Shown here: positions 61,760-64,000 of the stretch, in pieces
Layout: each line of letters begins with the position of its first letter
Position numbering within the stretch: position 1 is the stretch's first letter
From: Paenibacillus endoradicis
GTDB lineage: Bacteria > Bacillota > Bacilli > Paenibacillales > Paenibacillaceae
NCBI RefSeq assembly: GCF_024721975.1
Contig: NZ_JANQBB010000002.1
Span: 310,001 to 374,000, forward strand
DNA length: 64,000 nucleotides
Reading direction: 5' to 3'
Translations under genes and position numbers: made by a program
Notes under the pieces: generated by a model
Told to the model about the DNA's origin: nothing
Database searches by the model: none
The model's input: the letters and a program-made list of their open reading frames with translations, nothing else

Positions 61760-64000
61760 CTAACCTTTCAAACTAGCTTGCTCCAATAATCGAATAATAA
61801 GCGTCAGTGCTTCAGCACGGGTAGCTGTTCCATTCGGATCAAAACGGTTATTCTCTTTACCTGTTATTAAGCCCGCCTTAACTGCTGCTGCTACTTCCTT
61901 TTGTGCCCATGTCGGAATTTCTGCTGCATCCGCAAATGACAACTCTACATTCGCGTCGAGCTTAAGATTAGCAGCGCGTGCAATCATTACAGCTAATTGC
62001 GCACGCGATAATTGTTCATTAGGACGGAATGTATCGTCAGAATAACCTTGGATAATACCCGCCTTAACTACTCGCGCAACATGATCTTTCGCCCAGCCAG
62101 GAATAGCTGCGAAATCAGTCAAAGTAGTAGTGTCGCCATTACCTTCCAGTTTCAACGCACGGCTTATCATTACCGCAAACTCACCACGTGTTACCGTAGC
62201 ATTTGGACGGAAACTACCGTCAGCAAAGCCATTTACAATGCCTAACTTAACCGCTTTATCAATGCTTGTTTTAGCCCAATGGCTTGCTGTATCTGAGAAT
62301 ACAACGTTATTAGTCCCTGTACCAGTGCCTGTTTCACCTTCACTTGGCTTTTGTTCTTGTTCTTTCACTTCTTCTTCTGGTTTTGTACCTTCACCATTAT
62401 AATCGTCTATTTTTCCACCATCTACACCAACATTACCATCATCATCAGAACCTGGTACAGTAGGATTTGTATCAGTCACATACGTAGCAGAAGACTCGTC
62501 AAACTGGAATTGTACGTTGTAAGAATGATGGTAATTAAACGCATCCCAATCAATTCGAACCGTTCCATTCGTCTTTTGCGCTAGAGAAGAAAGAGTAAAT
62601 GATACGACTCTTGTATTGTTTTTCGCATTACGACTAACTACCTTCTCGCTTTGTCCATTTATTGTGAAGGACTTAATTTCCGCGCTTTGCTTAACAGTAA
62701 ACATAACCGTACGCTGCGAACCTTGTACACGGACTAATGCTGGATTAACTACGTAATCGTCTGCCATTGAAGTAGCATTAGTGCCATCCTTCAAAATACT
62801 GAAATTCATATAATAGTAACCATTAGCTGGATATACTGGTCCTGTTCCCGGATTAGTTCCTGGATTTGTACCAGGATTTTCAGTACCATTACCGCCACCA
62901 TTAAACACTTTATTAAATGTTTCCAACGCATTATTCAAACGAAGATGTGCTTCATCTGTAGTAATCTGCTCAGAAGGAATTCTTACTGCTTCTTCATTCG
63001 CAAGCGCAATTGCACTTGCTAACGATGCTAGAGCAAGCTGTTGATACTGACCTGTTTGACCACTATCAACGGCTTTTTTATGAGCTGATGCTGCAGTTTT
63101 AATTAATTCATACAGCTTTTGATTGTCTACATTATTAAAGTTCAAACGAATGTCATGCGTACGGTCATAATTTTGCTCCGGCACAACTGTGCGCACCTTA
63201 GCATCCAAGAAACCTGACAAGCTATCAACTTCAAATGTAACTACTCTTGTATTGTTGACTTTGTCTTCACTAACTGTTGTAGCTGCTATATAATCCTCGC
63301 CTAGCTTCACTTTGAACTCTGGCACATTACTGCTGCTAGTTATCTTAAATGATACATGTGAGTTACCTTCATCGTCTGTCACAACAAGTGCAGGTTTTGC
63401 AAAATAATCATTCATTTGCGAAAATTCTGCTAAACTACTATGCACTGCCGAAAAGTATACTTGTTTCGTTTCCGCAGCATTAAATGTCTCGATTACAGCT
63501 TGCAATGCCTTTTCAGCTTTCAAAATTGCTGGTCGTGATGCTGACAACTGGCCCGCAGTATCTTGTGCAGTTGCAATCGCTACTTCTAACTGGTCGATAT
63601 AATAAGCAGAATGCGATCCTACTTCTGTACCTTCTTCTGCATCATCTAGTAGAACTTGTGCATCGTCAATCAATTGCTGTAATGATTTCAGATATGTTTT
63701 ATTAAAGCTAATAAATACAGTTTTGCGTTCAGCTTCCGGTAGCTCCATTGGATATTGCAGCTTCCACAAGCCTTGCCATAATTCATCTGTTTGCAAATAA
63801 GTACGATTATTACTTCTGACAAATGCCTGATATACTTTAATCGTATCACTATGCTCTCCCGCCAAAAGAGCGCTAAACTCAGGTGTATTTGTCAAAATAG
63901 GATCTTTAACTCCAATTGCTGTATTACCCCATCTCGAAAACGAACCAATTGCCGCATCAGCTGATACCGTTCTTATAGACTTATCTGCTAGCTCATTTTC
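61760..64000 (-). CDS. Large surface protein with two NEAT domains and three SLH repeats, partial (N-terminus beyond right edge)
   Basis: The frame stays open to the window edge (747 codons). A 711-residue version would start with TTG at 63895, but no ribosome site is seen and the upstream codons read through, so the gene continues. Order: helical segment, NEAT 1 (SQMNDYF; YDRTHDIRL), helical spacer of about 80 residues, Gly/Thr/Pro hinge, NEAT 2 (TSMADDY; YHHSYNVQF with YxxxY), acidic linker, three SLH repeats from TASHWAKTSIDKAVKLG. NEAT 1 has His in place of the second heme-motif Tyr, so it may bind hemoprotein rather than heme. It is a likely first receptor of the heme relay. Confidence 0.9.
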   Translation of the reverse strand, partial: ENELADKSIRTVSADAAIGSFSRWGNTAIGVKDPILTNTPEFSALLAGEHSDTIKVYQAFVRSNNRTYLQTDELWQGLWKLQYPMELPEAERKTVFISFNKTYLKSLQQLIDDAQVLLDDAEEGTEVGSHSAYYIDQLEVAIATAQDTAGQLSASRPAILKAEKALQAVIETFNAAETKQVYFSAVHSSLAEFSQMNDYFAKPALVVTDDEGNSHVSFKITSSSNVPEFKVKLGEDYIAATTVSEDKVNNTRVVTFEVDSLSGFLDAKVRTVVPEQNYDRTHDIRLNFNNVDNQKLYELIKTAASAHKKAVDSGQTGQYQQLALASLASAIALANEEAVRIPSEQITTDEAHLRLNNALETFNKVFNGGGNGTENPGTNPGTNPGTGPVYPANGYYYMNFSILKDGTNATSMADDYVVNPALVRVQGSQRTVMFTVKQSAEIKSFTINGQSEKVVSRNAKNNTRVVSFTLSSLAQKTNGTVRIDWDAFNYHHSYNVQFQFDESSATYVTDTNPTVPGSDDDGNVGVDGGKIDDYNGEGTKPEEEVKEQEQKPSEGETGTGTGTNNVVFSDTASHWAKTSIDKAVKLGIVNGFADGSFRPNATVTRGEFAVMISRALKLEGNGDTTTLTDFAAIPGWAKDHVARVVKAGIIQGYSDDTFRPNEQLSRAQLAVMIARAANLKLDANVELSFADAAEIPTWAQKEVAAAVKAGLITGKENNRFDPNGTATRAEALTLIIRLLEQASLKG

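Overview
The window looks like a chromosome segment of a low-GC Gram-positive bacterium of the Paenibacillus/Cohnella type. The grounds are sugar ABC importers without their own ATPase, paired YesM-type kinases and YesN-type AraC regulators, SLH-anchored NEAT heme proteins, strong GGAGG ribosome sites and AT-rich intergenic DNA. I see no rRNA or tRNA gene, CRISPR array, phage gene or intact insertion sequence. Species is not assigned.

Layout. 1-5420 (minus): a sugar ABC importer (one permease cut by the left edge, one lipoprotein), a Gfo/Idh/MocA oxidoreductase and two TIM-barrel sugar isomerases/epimerases; the substrate is unknown. 5842-9572 (minus): ROK kinase, RpiR regulator, nagB and nagA for amino-sugar use. 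9990-16841: a second sugar importer (minus) facing a divergent YesM/YesN sensor pair (plus). 16957-19110: an SDR and an Eis-like acetyltransferase. 19237-30367 (minus): a cell-wall sugar salvage locus in the order murQ, importer, anmK, tandem GNAT, PIG-L deacetylase, NamZ-type exo-muramidase, NagZ-type glucosaminidase and BadF-type kinase. It is followed upstream by an RpiR/MurR-like regulator (31022-31885), a glycolate/D-lactate oxidase pair (glcF, glcD) and a FadR-type regulator. 35773-46386: a third sugar-importer block with its own YesM/YesN pair, a GH3 glycosidase and an AraC regulator. 46580-55480: purine nucleoside salvage (NCS2 permease, Bmp-type nucleoside ABC importer, deoB, Crp/Fnr regulator, deoD). 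56047-64000 (minus): Fur-box-associated heme acquisition genes (three NEAT proteins, an IsdE-like lipoprotein) and a two-component system.

How the genes fit together. The 5.8-9.6 kb and 19-35 kb blocks together encode a nearly complete route from peptidoglycan disaccharides to central metabolism: ABC import, cleavage by NagZ/NamZ, phosphorylation by MurK-like, AnmK and ROK kinases, MurQ etherase giving GlcNAc-6-P and D-lactate, then NagA and NagB, with GlcD/GlcF placed to oxidise the D-lactate. NagZ and NamZ lack visible signal peptides, so cleavage may occur inside the cell. This route, an operator-like palindrome shared near several of its genes, a dispersed intergenic repeat family, and hairpins placed directly after solute-binding-protein genes are the main points of interest.
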